Made by a program: the position numbers and the translations under genes. Of a stretch of 64,000 bases of DNA, positions 1 through 7,649 are shown in pieces. Location of the stretch: contig CACXAO010000004.1 of the NCBI GenBank assembly GCA_902765625.1, forward strand, positions 1-64,000, read 5' to 3'. Source of the DNA: an uncultured Ruminococcus sp. (GTDB lineage: Bacteria > Bacillota > Clostridia > Oscillospirales > Acutalibacteraceae). Under the pieces are notes generated by a model. That model worked only from the letters and a program-made list of their open reading frames with translations. It searched no databases and was not told the DNA's origin. Numbering within the stretch: position 1 is the first letter of the stretch; every line of letters starts with the position of its first letter.

Positions 1-87
1 AGCACAAGACTCGCTAACGGTGGTTGGCTAAACCTTTCCGTGCAGGCTTCTCACCTGCTAGACTATCCGCCCTTCGTCTGGGCGCAC
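1..87 (-). mobile_element. Group II intron, 5' end (partial)
   Basis: Read on the minus strand from position 87 leftward, the sequence begins GTGCGCCCAG and continues into the conserved start of group II intron domain I (elements such as AGTCTAGCAGGTGAGAAG and AGCCAACC can be seen). GUGCG at the 5' splice site is the hallmark of bacterial group II introns. Only the first 87 nt are inside the window; the rest, including any reverse transcriptase/maturase gene, lies to the left. The 5' exon would be position 88 upward. The intron subclass cannot be decided from this fragment. Confidence 0.8.
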
Positions 88-109
88 AATTCCGATTTAT
101 CTTTCTGTA

Positions 110-138
110 ATTATATCATTTCAGTCTGATTTTGTCTA
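110..138 (-). promoter_or_regulatory. Candidate promoter ahead of group II intron
   Basis: On the minus strand TAGACA (133-138) is followed after 17 bp by TATAAT (110-115). Transcription would start near 103, about 16 nt before the intron boundary at 87. The gene it once served is outside the window. Confidence 0.45.
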
Positions 139-175
139 TCCGTCAATAATTATTCATTATGAAATTCCTGTTAGA

Positions 176-217
176 TTTCACACTACGTACGTCTGACAAG
201 ACGTATTTAGTGTGAAA
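176..217. repeat. 19-bp inverted repeat (hairpin)
   Basis: The arms 176-194 and 199-217 pair almost perfectly (TTTCACACTA with TAGTGTGAAA at the base, ACGTCT with AGACGT near the loop) around a 4-nt loop. No U-run follows directly, so this is not a classic terminator. It lies between the intron end and the IS21-like repeats and may be part of a mobile element end. Confidence 0.6.
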
Positions 218-230
218 TGAAATTGACACT

Positions 231-293
231 CCTCAAAATGAAAATGGCACCCCCTAAAATGAAAATGGGGTACCCTAAAATGAAAATGAGGGG
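231..293. repeat. Three 21-bp tandem repeats, IS21-like terminal sequence
   Basis: The core AAAATGAAAATG occurs at 235-246, 256-267 and 277-288, exactly 21 bp apart, flanked by CCCC or GGGG runs. A TTGACA(CT) motif precedes the array. Multiple spaced terminal repeats beginning with TGTCA/TGACA are typical of IS21-family ends, where IstA binds. No istA or istB gene lies beside it in the window, so it is either the edge of an element lying to the left or a remnant. Confidence 0.45.
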
Positions 294-353
294 TTTTTTA
301 ACTGTCGTTCATCGACCGCGATAAAAAATGTATCAAAGGTGGAGTGAAAAGCC

Positions 354-393
354 ATTTTATAGGGATACCTTTTTTGAGGTATCCCTATAAAAT
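354..393. terminator. 16-bp perfect hairpin
   Basis: Arms 354-369 and 378-393 are perfect complements (core GGGATACC / GGTATCCC) around an 8-nt loop. The A/T-rich base could act as a terminator in either direction. No gene ends next to it, so it may belong to the repeat element in this region. Confidence 0.5.
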
Positions 394-395
394 TG

Positions 396-431
396 TCCGC
401 TAAGTATCCGAAGGGATTTGAACGGGCGTAA
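396..431. repeat. 36-bp direct repeat, copy 1
   Basis: The sequence beginning TCCGCTAAGTATCCGAAG recurs at 552-587 with a few mismatches. The two copies bracket about 120 bp of GC-rich sequence with no supported gene. An open frame runs through on the minus strand but its translation looks like repeat sequence rather than protein. Confidence 0.7.
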
Positions 432-551
432 AGAAAACAGTCCGGCGGACTGTTTTCAGCCCGACGCGCAGATGAGCTTATAGCTCTGCACACAACGCAG
501 TCAGCGAGATGGAACACTTCGCAATATGGAACATACTTCGGGCGGAGCACA

Positions 552-587
552 TCCGCTAAGTATCCGAAGAGTTTTGAACAGACGTAA
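552..587. repeat. 36-bp direct repeat, copy 2
   Basis: Second copy of the repeat at 396-431, sharing the TCCGCTAAGTATCCGAAG core and a TTTTGAAC-type tail. The pair suggests a dispersed intergenic repeat downstream of dapB. Confidence 0.7.
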
Positions 588-600
588 TAAAACATAAAAC

Positions 601-637
601 AAACAAAAGCGGCTCAAAACCTTAGTGTTCTGAGCCG
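601..637 (-). terminator. Rho-independent terminator of the dap operon
   Basis: CGGCTCAGAAC and GTTTTGAGCCG (arms 627-637 and 610-620) form the stem, followed on the minus strand by a U-rich stretch (601-609). It lies 21 bp beyond the dapB stop. Confidence 0.85.
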
Positions 638-658
638 TTCATTATTTCTTATTTGGAA

Positions 659-1420
659 TTAAAACTTGTCCGCGAGCAAATCGGACATCGAGTACATACC
701 CGCACCCTGCTTTGCGAGGAATACGGCGGCGTTTACCGCGCCTACCGCGAATACCTCCTTGGACTGTGCCTGGTGTGTGATCGTTACTACCTCGTCGTGT
801 CCGGCAAAAATAACTTCGTGCTCGCCTACGATGGTGCCGCCGCGAACCGAATGAATGCCGATCTCGTTCTTCGTGCGCTTTCTGCGCATGGTGTGGCGGT
901 CGTAAATGTACTGAGGCTCCTCGGGAAGCGTCCCGGAAATGCCGTCGGCGATCATAAGAGCTGTGCCGCTCGGCGCGTCGAGCTTGAGGTTGTGATGCTT
1001 CTCGAGAATTTCGATATCGAAGCTGCCGCCTAGTACCTTTGCCGCCTGCTTTGAAAGCTCGATCAGAAGATTGATGCCCAGCGACATATTGCCCGAGTAG
1101 AAAACCGCGATTTTCTCGCTTGCAGTCTTGATTTTTTCAACCTGCTCGGTCGAGTAACCCGTTGTGCAGATCACGCAGGGTACGGTGTGCTTTTCGGCAA
1201 AGGCGAGCATTCCGTCGAGCGCGGACGGATTTGAAAAGTCGATGATAACGTCGGGCTTCTCCTGAACCTCGTCAAAGCTCTTGTATACCGCGAAATCGTG
1301 CTTATTTTCTCCGAATGCGTCTACACCGAAAAGCGTCTGCGCTTCGGGATTTTCCTTTACAGCCGACGCGACGAAATAACCCATCTTTCCGTTGCAGCCG
1401 ACTATGGCTATATTAGTCAT
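659..1420 (-). CDS. dapB: 4-hydroxy-tetrahydrodipicolinate reductase
   Basis: DapB uses NAD(P)H to reduce 4-hydroxy-tetrahydrodipicolinate to tetrahydrodipicolinate, the second committed step toward diaminopimelate and lysine, in the cytoplasm. The 253-residue protein is close to the usual length. The N-terminal Rossmann motif GCNGKMG is at residues 8-14. The substrate and catalytic signature EKHHNLKLDAPSGTA starts at residue 140, with the paired histidines at 142-143 and the lysine at 146. It is the last gene of asd-dapA-dapB. A hairpin sits in the 72-bp gap from dapA and a terminator follows the gene. The assignment is secure. Confidence 0.97.
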   Translation of the reverse strand: MTNIAIVGCNGKMGYFVASAVKENPEAQTLFGVDAFGENKHDFAVYKSFDEVQEKPDVIIDFSNPSALDGMLAFAEKHTVPCVICTTGYSTEQVEKIKTASEKIAVFYSGNMSLGINLLIELSKQAAKVLGGSFDIEILEKHHNLKLDAPSGTALMIADGISGTLPEEPQYIYDRHTMRRKRTKNEIGIHSVRGGTIVGEHEVIFAGHDEVVTITHQAQSKEVFAVGAVNAAVFLAKQGAGMYSMSDLLADKF

Positions 1421-1452
1421 TTTGAGATTCCCCCTTTATCTGATTAGAAAAG

Positions 1453-1476
1453 AGGGCGGACAACGCCCGCCCTTTT
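1453..1476 (-). terminator. Hairpin between dapA and dapB
   Basis: AGGGCGG (1453-1459) pairs with CCGCCCT (1467-1473), with T-runs on both sides. It lies between dapA and dapB, so it may partly reduce dapB transcription or stabilise processed ends rather than fully terminate. Confidence 0.65.
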
Positions 1477-1492
1477 GTTTCTCTATACCAAT

Positions 1493-2389
1493 TTATACCT
1501 TATCGAGTAAATCGTACTTTGCGAGACAATCCTTGAGGTCGTGGTAACCTGCTACGCTCATGGGAACAAGCGGAAGCTTGCATTCGCCCGCGTCGAAGCC
1601 GTAAAGGTTCATCGCGGTCTTGATCGGAATGGGATTGACGTCGCTGAACATGATGTTCATCAGCTCAAGATAGTGGAAGTGCAGCTTCTGAGCCTCGGCA
1701 AAGTTGTTCTCAAGGCAGAGCTGACAAATCTGATGCATCTCGGTCGGGCAGATGTTGGCGAATACCGAAATAACGCCGAGCGCGCCGAGTGACATGAAGG
1801 GCACGGTCTGGTCGTCGTTGCCCGAATAGATATCGAGATTTTCGCCGCAGAGCGAGCGGATAAGTGCTACCTGAGAGATATTGCCGCTGGCTTCCTTGAT
1901 AGCGCGGATGTTGTCGTGGCGGCTAAGCTCAAGGCAGGTCTTAGGCTGGATGTTGCAGCCGGTACGCGAGGGTACGTTATAAAGAATCACAGGGATATCA
2001 ACAGAATCGGCAATCACGTTGAAGTGCTTTACCAGACCAGCCTGTGAGGTCTTGTTGTAATAAGGTGTTACGCTGAGGATCGCGTCCGCGCCTGTCTTTT
2101 GGGCTTCGCGCGAGAGCATAACGGCGGTTGAGGTGTCGTTGCTGCCTGTGCCGGCGATAACGGGGATCCTTCCGTTGATCTTCTCGGACACAAACGAAAG
2201 AACCTCGCAGTGCTCCTTCTCGGAAAGAGTCGCAGCCTCGCCTGTCGTACCGCATGCGATGATCGCGTCGGTGCCGTTGGCGACGTGAAACTCAAGCAAC
2301 TGCTCGAGGACAGGGTAATTAACCTTGCCGTCTGACGTAATCGGGGTAATCAAAGCTACGCCCGATCCTGTAAAAATGTGGTCTGACAT
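1493..2389 (-). CDS. dapA: 4-hydroxy-tetrahydrodipicolinate synthase
   Basis: DapA condenses pyruvate with aspartate semialdehyde, the branch-point reaction to diaminopimelate and lysine. The 298-residue TIM-barrel carries the family marks: CGTTGEAATLS near 46-56 with the active-site threonines, tyrosines at 110-111, the catalytic Tyr137 in LYNVPSRTG, and the Schiff-base lysine K165 in AIKEASGN. It starts 15 bp downstream of asd, which makes its aspartate semialdehyde substrate, and precedes dapB, so the three genes catalyse consecutive steps in gene order. Lysine feedback cannot be judged from sequence alone. Confidence 0.97.
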   Translation of the reverse strand: MSDHIFTGSGVALITPITSDGKVNYPVLEQLLEFHVANGTDAIIACGTTGEAATLSEKEHCEVLSFVSEKINGRIPVIAGTGSNDTSTAVMLSREAQKTGADAILSVTPYYNKTSQAGLVKHFNVIADSVDIPVILYNVPSRTGCNIQPKTCLELSRHDNIRAIKEASGNISQVALIRSLCGENLDIYSGNDDQTVPFMSLGALGVISVFANICPTEMHQICQLCLENNFAEAQKLHFHYLELMNIMFSDVNPIPIKTAMNLYGFDAGECKLPLVPMSVAGYHDLKDCLAKYDLLDKV

Positions 2390-2404
2390 AAAATTTCCTC
2401 CGAA

Positions 2405-3490
2405 TCAATCCATATAACCTTCGGCGCAGAGGAGCTCGGCGAGTAATACAGCGCCGCCTGCCGCGCCTCTTAATGTGTTGTGCGACATACAAACGAACTT
2501 GTAGTCGTACTGAGTATCAGCTCTCAAACGTCCTACAGATACCGCCATGCCGTTCTCAAGATTGCGTTCGCTCTTGATCTGCGGACGGTCGGGCTCTGTG
2601 AAGTAGTGCAGGAAGTGCTTGGGTGCGCTGGGAAGCTCAAGCTCCTGTGCTCTGCCGCTGTAGTTCTCCCAGATATTGATGATCTCCTCAACAGTGGGCT
2701 TCTTAACGCCTTCCTTGAAGGACATGAATACCGCCGCGGTGTGACCGTCGGAAACGGGTACGCGGATGCACTGGGAGGTGATGGAGATATCGTCGGCGTT
2801 TACGATCTTGTCGCCCTCGATATGACCCCAGATCTTGAGCGGCTCGTTCTCGGACTTCTCTTCCTCGCCGCCGATATAGGGAATCACGTTGTCAATCATC
2901 TCAGGCCATGTCTTGAAGGTCTTGCCGGCGCCGGAGATCGCCTGATAGGTGCACGCAAGAACCTTGTCAACGCCAAGCTCCTTTAAGGGGTTAACCGCGG
3001 GAACATAGCTCTGCAGCGAGCAGTTGGACTTGACCGCAACGAAGCCGCGCTTGGTGCCCAGACGCTTGCGCTGTGCCTCGATGATCTTGATATGATCTGC
3101 GTTGATCTCGGGAATTACCATCGGTACGTCGGGAGTGAAGCGGTGTGCGGAATTGTTTGATACAATCGGGCACTCAGCCTTTGCGTAACGCTCCTCAAGA
3201 GCCTTGATCTCGTCCTTCTTCATGTTGACAGCACAGAAGCAGAAGTCAACCTGAGCAGCTACCTCCTCAACCTTCTCGGCGTCGGTGATGATCATGTCCT
3301 TATACTTCTCGGGAAGCTCTTTGGCCATATGCCATCTGCCCTCTACAACGTCGCCGTACTTCTTGCCGGCGCTTCTTGCGCTTGCAGCCAATACGGTTAC
3401 CTCAAACCAAGGGTGATTCTCAAGAAGAAGCGCAAAACGCTGTCCTACCATTCCTGTTGCTCCGATGATACCTACCTTGTACTTTTTCAC
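2405..3490 (-). CDS. asd: Aspartate-semialdehyde dehydrogenase
   Basis: Asd reduces aspartyl phosphate to aspartate semialdehyde with NADPH, feeding the lysine, threonine and methionine branches. The start chosen is the GTG at 3490: GGAGGA (complement of 3496-3502) lies 6 nt upstream, whereas the longer open frame begins at a TTG with no ribosome site. This gives 361 residues. The nucleotide-binding motif GATGMVG is at 10-16 and the nucleophile Cys157 is in KSNCSLQ. Length and motif spacing resemble the longer archaeal/fungal-type enzyme rather than the E. coli type. It is first in the asd-dapA-dapB operon and has a structured leader. Confidence 0.95.
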   Translation of the reverse strand: MKKYKVGIIGATGMVGQRFALLLENHPWFEVTVLAASARSAGKKYGDVVEGRWHMAKELPEKYKDMIITDAEKVEEVAAQVDFCFCAVNMKKDEIKALEERYAKAECPIVSNNSAHRFTPDVPMVIPEINADHIKIIEAQRKRLGTKRGFVAVKSNCSLQSYVPAVNPLKELGVDKVLACTYQAISGAGKTFKTWPEMIDNVIPYIGGEEEKSENEPLKIWGHIEGDKIVNADDISITSQCIRVPVSDGHTAAVFMSFKEGVKKPTVEEIINIWENYSGRAQELELPSAPKHFLHYFTEPDRPQIKSERNLENGMAVSVGRLRADTQYDYKFVCMSHNTLRGAAGGAVLLAELLCAEGYMD

Positions 3491-3628
3491 TGTGATTCCT
3501 CCGAATTTATACAAAATTTAAAAAAGCGGTTGCCTATTTCGAAAATATATATTATTATAGAAACGGCGACTGCCGAGGCGTCAGTACCAAGACGCGCTCA
3601 AGGTACTGATTACTCCAAATATACCTCA
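3491..3628 (-). promoter_or_regulatory. Structured 5' leader of asd, identity unknown
   Basis: About 140 nt separate the predicted transcription start from the GTG. On the minus strand it holds an 8-bp stem TCAGTACC/GGTACTGA, then a CGGC/GCCG hairpin, then a possible long-range stem (3560-3567 with 3532-3540) followed by a six-U run at 3520-3525. This could be an attenuator. I do not recognise the lysine riboswitch consensus. Confidence 0.4.
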
Positions 3629-3634
3629 CTCTAT

Positions 3635-3663
3635 AATATACCATTTTACGCGCATATTGTCAA
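3635..3663 (-). promoter_or_regulatory. Promoter of asd-dapA-dapB
   Basis: TTGACA (3658-3663, minus strand) and TATATT (3635-3640) are separated by 17 bp, a strong sigma-A type match. It sits between the divergent asd and queA genes. Confidence 0.8.
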
Positions 3664-3715
3664 TTATTTTGCCGCGTAATTGTATTTCAATATTTTAACT
3701 TTTTCGGAGATAACT

Positions 3716-4741
3716 ATGAAAACAAGTGATTTTTACTATGAACTGCCAAAGGAACTTATCGCTCAGACTCCTGTTGAACCGCGCGACAGCTCTCGCCTGC
3801 TGGTGCTCGACAGAAAAACCGGCGATATCTCTCACGAGCATTTTTACAATATCATCGACCGCTTGAACGAAGGCGATCTGCTTGTTGCCAACGATTCGCG
3901 CGTGCTTCCGGCGAGGATTTACGGCGTTAAGGAAGAAACCGGCGCAAGGGTCGAGTTCCTTCTGTTGAAGCAGATCAGCGGCAACCGCTGGGAAACCCTC
4001 TGCAAGCCCGGCAAAAAAGCTCGCGAGGGCGCAAGGTTCAGCTTTGGCGACGGAATCCTCAGAGCCGAGGTCGCCGGGGTCAGGGACGACGGAAACAGAA
4101 TCGTGGACTTCGACTGCGACGAAAATTTCTTTGCTACGCTCGATAAAATCGGTCAGATGCCTCTCCCTCCCTACATCACCGAGGAGCTGAAGGACAAGGA
4201 ACGCTATCAGACGGTTTACAGCCACGAATTAGGCTCCGCTGCCGCTCCGACCGCCGGGCTGCATTTCACCGAGGAGCTTATGGACAGAATCCGCGCAAAG
4301 GGCGTTAATATCGCGTACGTCACTCTGCACGTCGGTCTCGGCACCTTCCGTCCCGTCAAGGTCGACGACGTGACAAATCACAAAATGCACAGCGAACACT
4401 ACGAAATTCCCGAGGAAACAGCCGGGCTGATTCGCCGCACAAAGGAAAACGGCGGCAGAGTTATCGCCGTCGGCACAACCTCATGCCGCACCCTTGAGAG
4501 CGTGGCGACTCAGTTCGGAGAAATCAAGGCATGCGAGGGCTTTACGGATATTTTCATCTATCCCGGATACGAATTCAAGGTTCTCGACGGCTTGATCACG
4601 AATTTCCACCTCCCCGAAAGCACGCTGATCATGCTCGTCTCGGCATTTGCAGGCTACGACAAGATCATGAAGGCATATGAGACCGCGGTAAATGAGAGGT
4701 ACAGATTTTTCTCGTTCGGCGATTGCATGTGTATTTTATAG
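3716..4741 (+). CDS. queA: S-adenosylmethionine:tRNA ribosyltransferase-isomerase
   Basis: QueA transfers and rearranges the ribosyl group of S-adenosylmethionine onto preQ1 in tRNA to give epoxyqueuosine, the step after Tgt. The ATG at 3716 is preceded by CGGAGA; the longer frame from 3680 starts with TTG and adds twelve unrelated residues. The resulting 341 residues match the family length. Recognisable blocks include [16 protein letters not shown] at the start, [10 protein letters not shown] in the middle, [10 protein letters not shown], and the C-terminal [10 protein letters not shown]. It is separated from tgt by a toxin-antitoxin pair. Confidence 0.97.
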   Translation: MKTSDFYYELPKELIAQTPVEPRDSSRLLVLDRKTGDISHEHFYNIIDRLNEGDLLVANDSRVLPARIYGVKEETGARVEFLLLKQISGNRWETLCKPGKKAREGARFSFGDGILRAEVAGVRDDGNRIVDFDCDENFFATLDKIGQMPLPPYITEELKDKERYQTVYSHELGSAAAPTAGLHFTEELMDRIRAKGVNIAYVTLHVGLGTFRPVKVDDVTNHKMHSEHYEIPEETAGLIRRTKENGGRVIAVGTTSCRTLESVATQFGEIKACEGFTDIFIYPGYEFKVLDGLITNFHLPESTLIMLVSAFAGYDKIMKAYETAVNERYRFFSFGDCMCIL

Positions 4742-4762
4742 ACATAATCTGCGTATAATATA

Positions 4763-4791
4763 TTGACAACTGTGATAAAACAGGATATAAT
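4763..4791 (+). promoter_or_regulatory. Promoter and probable operator of the TA pair
   Basis: TTGACA (4763-4768) and TATAAT (4786-4791) with a 17-bp spacer are a near-perfect sigma-A promoter. The spacer contains the inverted repeat CTGT-N6-ACAG (4770-4783), a plausible operator for autorepression by the antitoxin, as is usual for RelB/DinJ systems. Confidence 0.75.
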
Positions 4792-4821
4792 AAAAACATA
4801 AATGAACAAGGAGTTGATACC

Positions 4822-5094
4822 GTGGCAAAAGTCAGCACAAACGTAAGCATAGACGCAGATATTAAAAAGCAGGCACAGGAGCTTTTCGCTGAACTGGGGA
4901 TGGATTTATCGACAGCGATAAATATTTTTATTCGTCAGTCTTTGAGGCAACGCTCCATTCCGTTCGAAATCACTGCCGATGTCCCCAACGAAGAAACAAA
5001 AAGAGCTATTGAAAATGTCCGAAACGGTATCGGACTAAGCAGAGGGTTCCAGTCTGTTTCCGAATTAATGGAGGACTTGTATGCTGACGATTAA
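4822..5094 (+). CDS. RelB/DinJ-family antitoxin
   Basis: This 90-residue protein is the antitoxin of a type II toxin-antitoxin pair. The N-terminal part has the ribbon-helix-helix pattern of RelB/DinJ (NVSIDADIKKQAQELFAELG, then STAINIFIRQ), which dimerises and binds the promoter. The acidic C-terminal part (LMEDLYADD) would wrap the toxin. The start is GTG with AAGGAG eight bases upstream. Its stop overlaps the toxin start by 14 bp, the usual coupled arrangement. The pair has its own promoter and terminator and lies between queA and tgt, so it looks like an inserted cassette. Confidence 0.9.
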   Translation: MAKVSTNVSIDADIKKQAQELFAELGMDLSTAINIFIRQSLRQRSIPFEITADVPNEETKRAIENVRNGIGLSRGFQSVSELMEDLYADD

Positions 5095-5353
5095 ATACGA
5101 AACAACATTTAAGAAAGATTTCAAGCGTGTGGTTAAAAGAGGATATAATATTAAGTTGATGGAAACGGTTATCGAACTGCTTGCTAACGAACAACCTTTA
5201 CCGCAAAAATACAAAGACCATTCGTTGTCGGGCGATTATTCTGATTGTCGTGAATGTCATATTACTCCCGATTGGCTATTAATTTACAGAATCAACAATA
5301 ACGAGTTGATTCTATCATTGACAAGAACCGGCACTCACAGCGATTTATTCTAA
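5081..5353 (+). CDS. YafQ-family mRNA interferase toxin
   Basis: The 90-residue protein belongs to the RelE/YafQ toxin family, ribosome-dependent endonucleases that cut mRNA in the A site. The residues known to matter in E. coli YafQ are all present at matching spacing: His47 (in DHSLSGDY), His60, Asp64 and Trp65 (in HITPDWLLIYRI), Arg82 and His86 near the end, and a C-terminal Phe. The toxin is therefore probably active. It starts inside the antitoxin gene, and its stop codon abuts an intrinsic terminator. Cleavage specificity cannot be inferred. Confidence 0.9.
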   Translation: MLTIKYETTFKKDFKRVVKRGYNIKLMETVIELLANEQPLPQKYKDHSLSGDYSDCRECHITPDWLLIYRINNNELILSLTRTGTHSDLF

Positions 5354-6523
<1,170 letters not shown>

Positions 6524-6541
6524 AAAAATTTCGAAAATGGC

Positions 6542-6570
6542 TTGCAATCCATTGAAATTGCTGTTATAAT
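6542..6570 (+). promoter_or_regulatory. Promoter of yajC
   Basis: TTGCAA (6542-6547) and TATAAT (6565-6570) are 17 bp apart, 30 bp ahead of the yajC start. Confidence 0.7.
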
Positions 6571-6600
6571 CAACTTATTGTGTTGAAAGGAATGAAGTAA

Positions 6601-7005
6601 ATGTTTATGTTATCAGCAGCTGACACACAGCAGGCAGGCGGTCTTTTCGGCGGCAACAGCATGTGGGTCATGATTTTAATCTATGCAGCGGTTATCGCAG
6701 GTATCTATTTCTTCTTGATCCGTCCTAATTCCAAGAAGAAAAAAGAAGAAGCTCAAATGAGAAACTCTCTTGAAATCGGTGATGAAATCACCACTATCGG
6801 CGGTATTATGGGCAGAGTTGTCGCTATCAAGGACGACGAGGACGCTATTATCATCGAGACCGGCTCAGACAGAGTTAAGATGAAGTTTAAGAAATGGTGC
6901 ATCTCCACCGTTGACACCGTTAAGGATAAGCCTCAGGGCGAGACCCCCGAAAAGAAGGGCTTCAGCTTCTTTAAGAAGAAAAAAGAGGACGACACAAAAG
7001 AATAA
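6601..7005 (+). CDS. yajC: Preprotein translocase subunit YajC
   Basis: YajC is a small membrane protein that associates with SecDF of the Sec translocon. The 134-residue sequence has one membrane helix (about residues 20-40, ending FFLIRPNSKKKKE), then the conserved block LEIGDEITTIGGIMGRV. The charged tail rich in K and E is longer than in the E. coli protein. The tgt-yajC order is common in bacteria. It has its own promoter and is followed by a terminator that sits directly ahead of the next gene. Residue 3 is an alternative start. Confidence 0.95.
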   Translation: MFMLSAADTQQAGGLFGGNSMWVMILIYAAVIAGIYFFLIRPNSKKKKEEAQMRNSLEIGDEITTIGGIMGRVVAIKDDEDAIIIETGSDRVKMKFKKWCISTVDTVKDKPQGETPEKKGFSFFKKKKEDDTKE

Positions 7006-7015
7006 TTTATCACTT

Positions 7016-7057
7016 CCCCGAATATCATGGAGTAAATGATATTCGGGGTGGTTTTTT
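7016..7057 (+). terminator. Terminator between yajC and the TIGR04086 gene
   Basis: A 13-bp perfect stem (7016-7028 with 7036-7048) is followed by TGG and six T residues. The next start codon is the very next base (7058). GGGGTGG, formed by the end of the stem, is the only Shine-Dalgarno candidate for that gene, so the hairpin would cover it. Confidence 0.85.
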
Positions 7058-7441
7058 ATGTCTGATAAAAAGAAGCTGATAAAAGCCGTTTCGTTCGGAA
7101 GTCTCTGCGGAGTGCTCGGCTGCGTTATTCTGATGTGCGTTTTCGCCGTTATCATGCTGACCTCCGGCTTGCTCGGCGCGGAGCTTACAAACTATATTAT
7201 GATCGCGGTCGCCGCACTCGGTGCGCTTACGGGAGGATTTGTCGCAGCAAAGCTAAATCACGGCGCCGGACTTGTCGTCGGCGGAATCACAGGCGCGGTC
7301 ATATTTCTGCTGATAACGGTCGCAGGACTCTCAAAAGGCGGCGAGACTGTTACCGCGCTGACGGGAATCAAGGCTGCCGCGGTTATTCTGGGCGGCATCT
7401 GCGGCGGTATCTGCGGCGTCAAAGAGAAAAAAAGCTTTTAA
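7058..7441 (+). CDS. TIGR04086 family membrane protein
   Basis: This 127-residue protein matches the TIGR04086 family, found mainly in clostridia beside yajC and of unknown function. The charged start MSDKKK is followed by four hydrophobic segments (about residues 10-37, 42-62, 68-88 and 102-122) rich in glycine and alanine. The first base of the ATG follows the U-run of the yajC terminator. Expression therefore probably depends on read-through from yajC. It ends before another hairpin. Confidence 0.8.
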   Translation: MSDKKKLIKAVSFGSLCGVLGCVILMCVFAVIMLTSGLLGAELTNYIMIAVAALGALTGGFVAAKLNHGAGLVVGGITGAVIFLLITVAGLSKGGETVTALTGIKAAAVILGGICGGICGVKEKKSF

Positions 7442-7451
7442 ATTCTCAACA

Positions 7452-7490
7452 GTCGGCGTTTTCGGAAAAATTTCCGTCGCGCCGGCTTTT
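7452..7490 (+). terminator. Terminator after the TIGR04086 gene
   Basis: GTCGGCG (7452-7458) pairs with CGCCGGC (7480-7486), with an inner CGGAAA/TTTCCG stem, followed by TTTTCTT. Confidence 0.7.
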
Positions 7491-7557
7491 CTTCGTTTTA
7501 CTCACCCGTAAAAAACGGCTTGGCTATTAAGTATTTCTTACAAATTGGAAATAACAG

Positions 7558-7586
7558 TGGAAAAATAAATAAATATATGTTATAAT
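7558..7586 (+). promoter_or_regulatory. Candidate promoter of the PASTA receptor gene
   Basis: TATAAT (7581-7586) lies 17 bp after a weak TGGAAA (7558-7563) in an A/T-rich stretch 64 bp ahead of the gene. Confidence 0.45.
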
Positions 7587-7649
7587 ACAATAGACTATCC
7601 AATTATAATTCTGATAAGGAAAAATATTATATGAAAAGGAGTAGGTCAA

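Noticed and set aside
275..595. 106-codon minus-strand frame
   Set aside because: It crosses the hairpin and both 36-bp repeats, and its translation repeats GYLAD-type segments from the repeat DNA. No protein family or ribosome site.
653..1033. 126-codon plus-strand frame
   Set aside because: It runs antisense through dapB, which has clear motifs; no ribosome site.
3491..3628. Lysine riboswitch
   Set aside because: The leader is shorter than a typical lysine riboswitch and I cannot find its conserved five-way-junction blocks.
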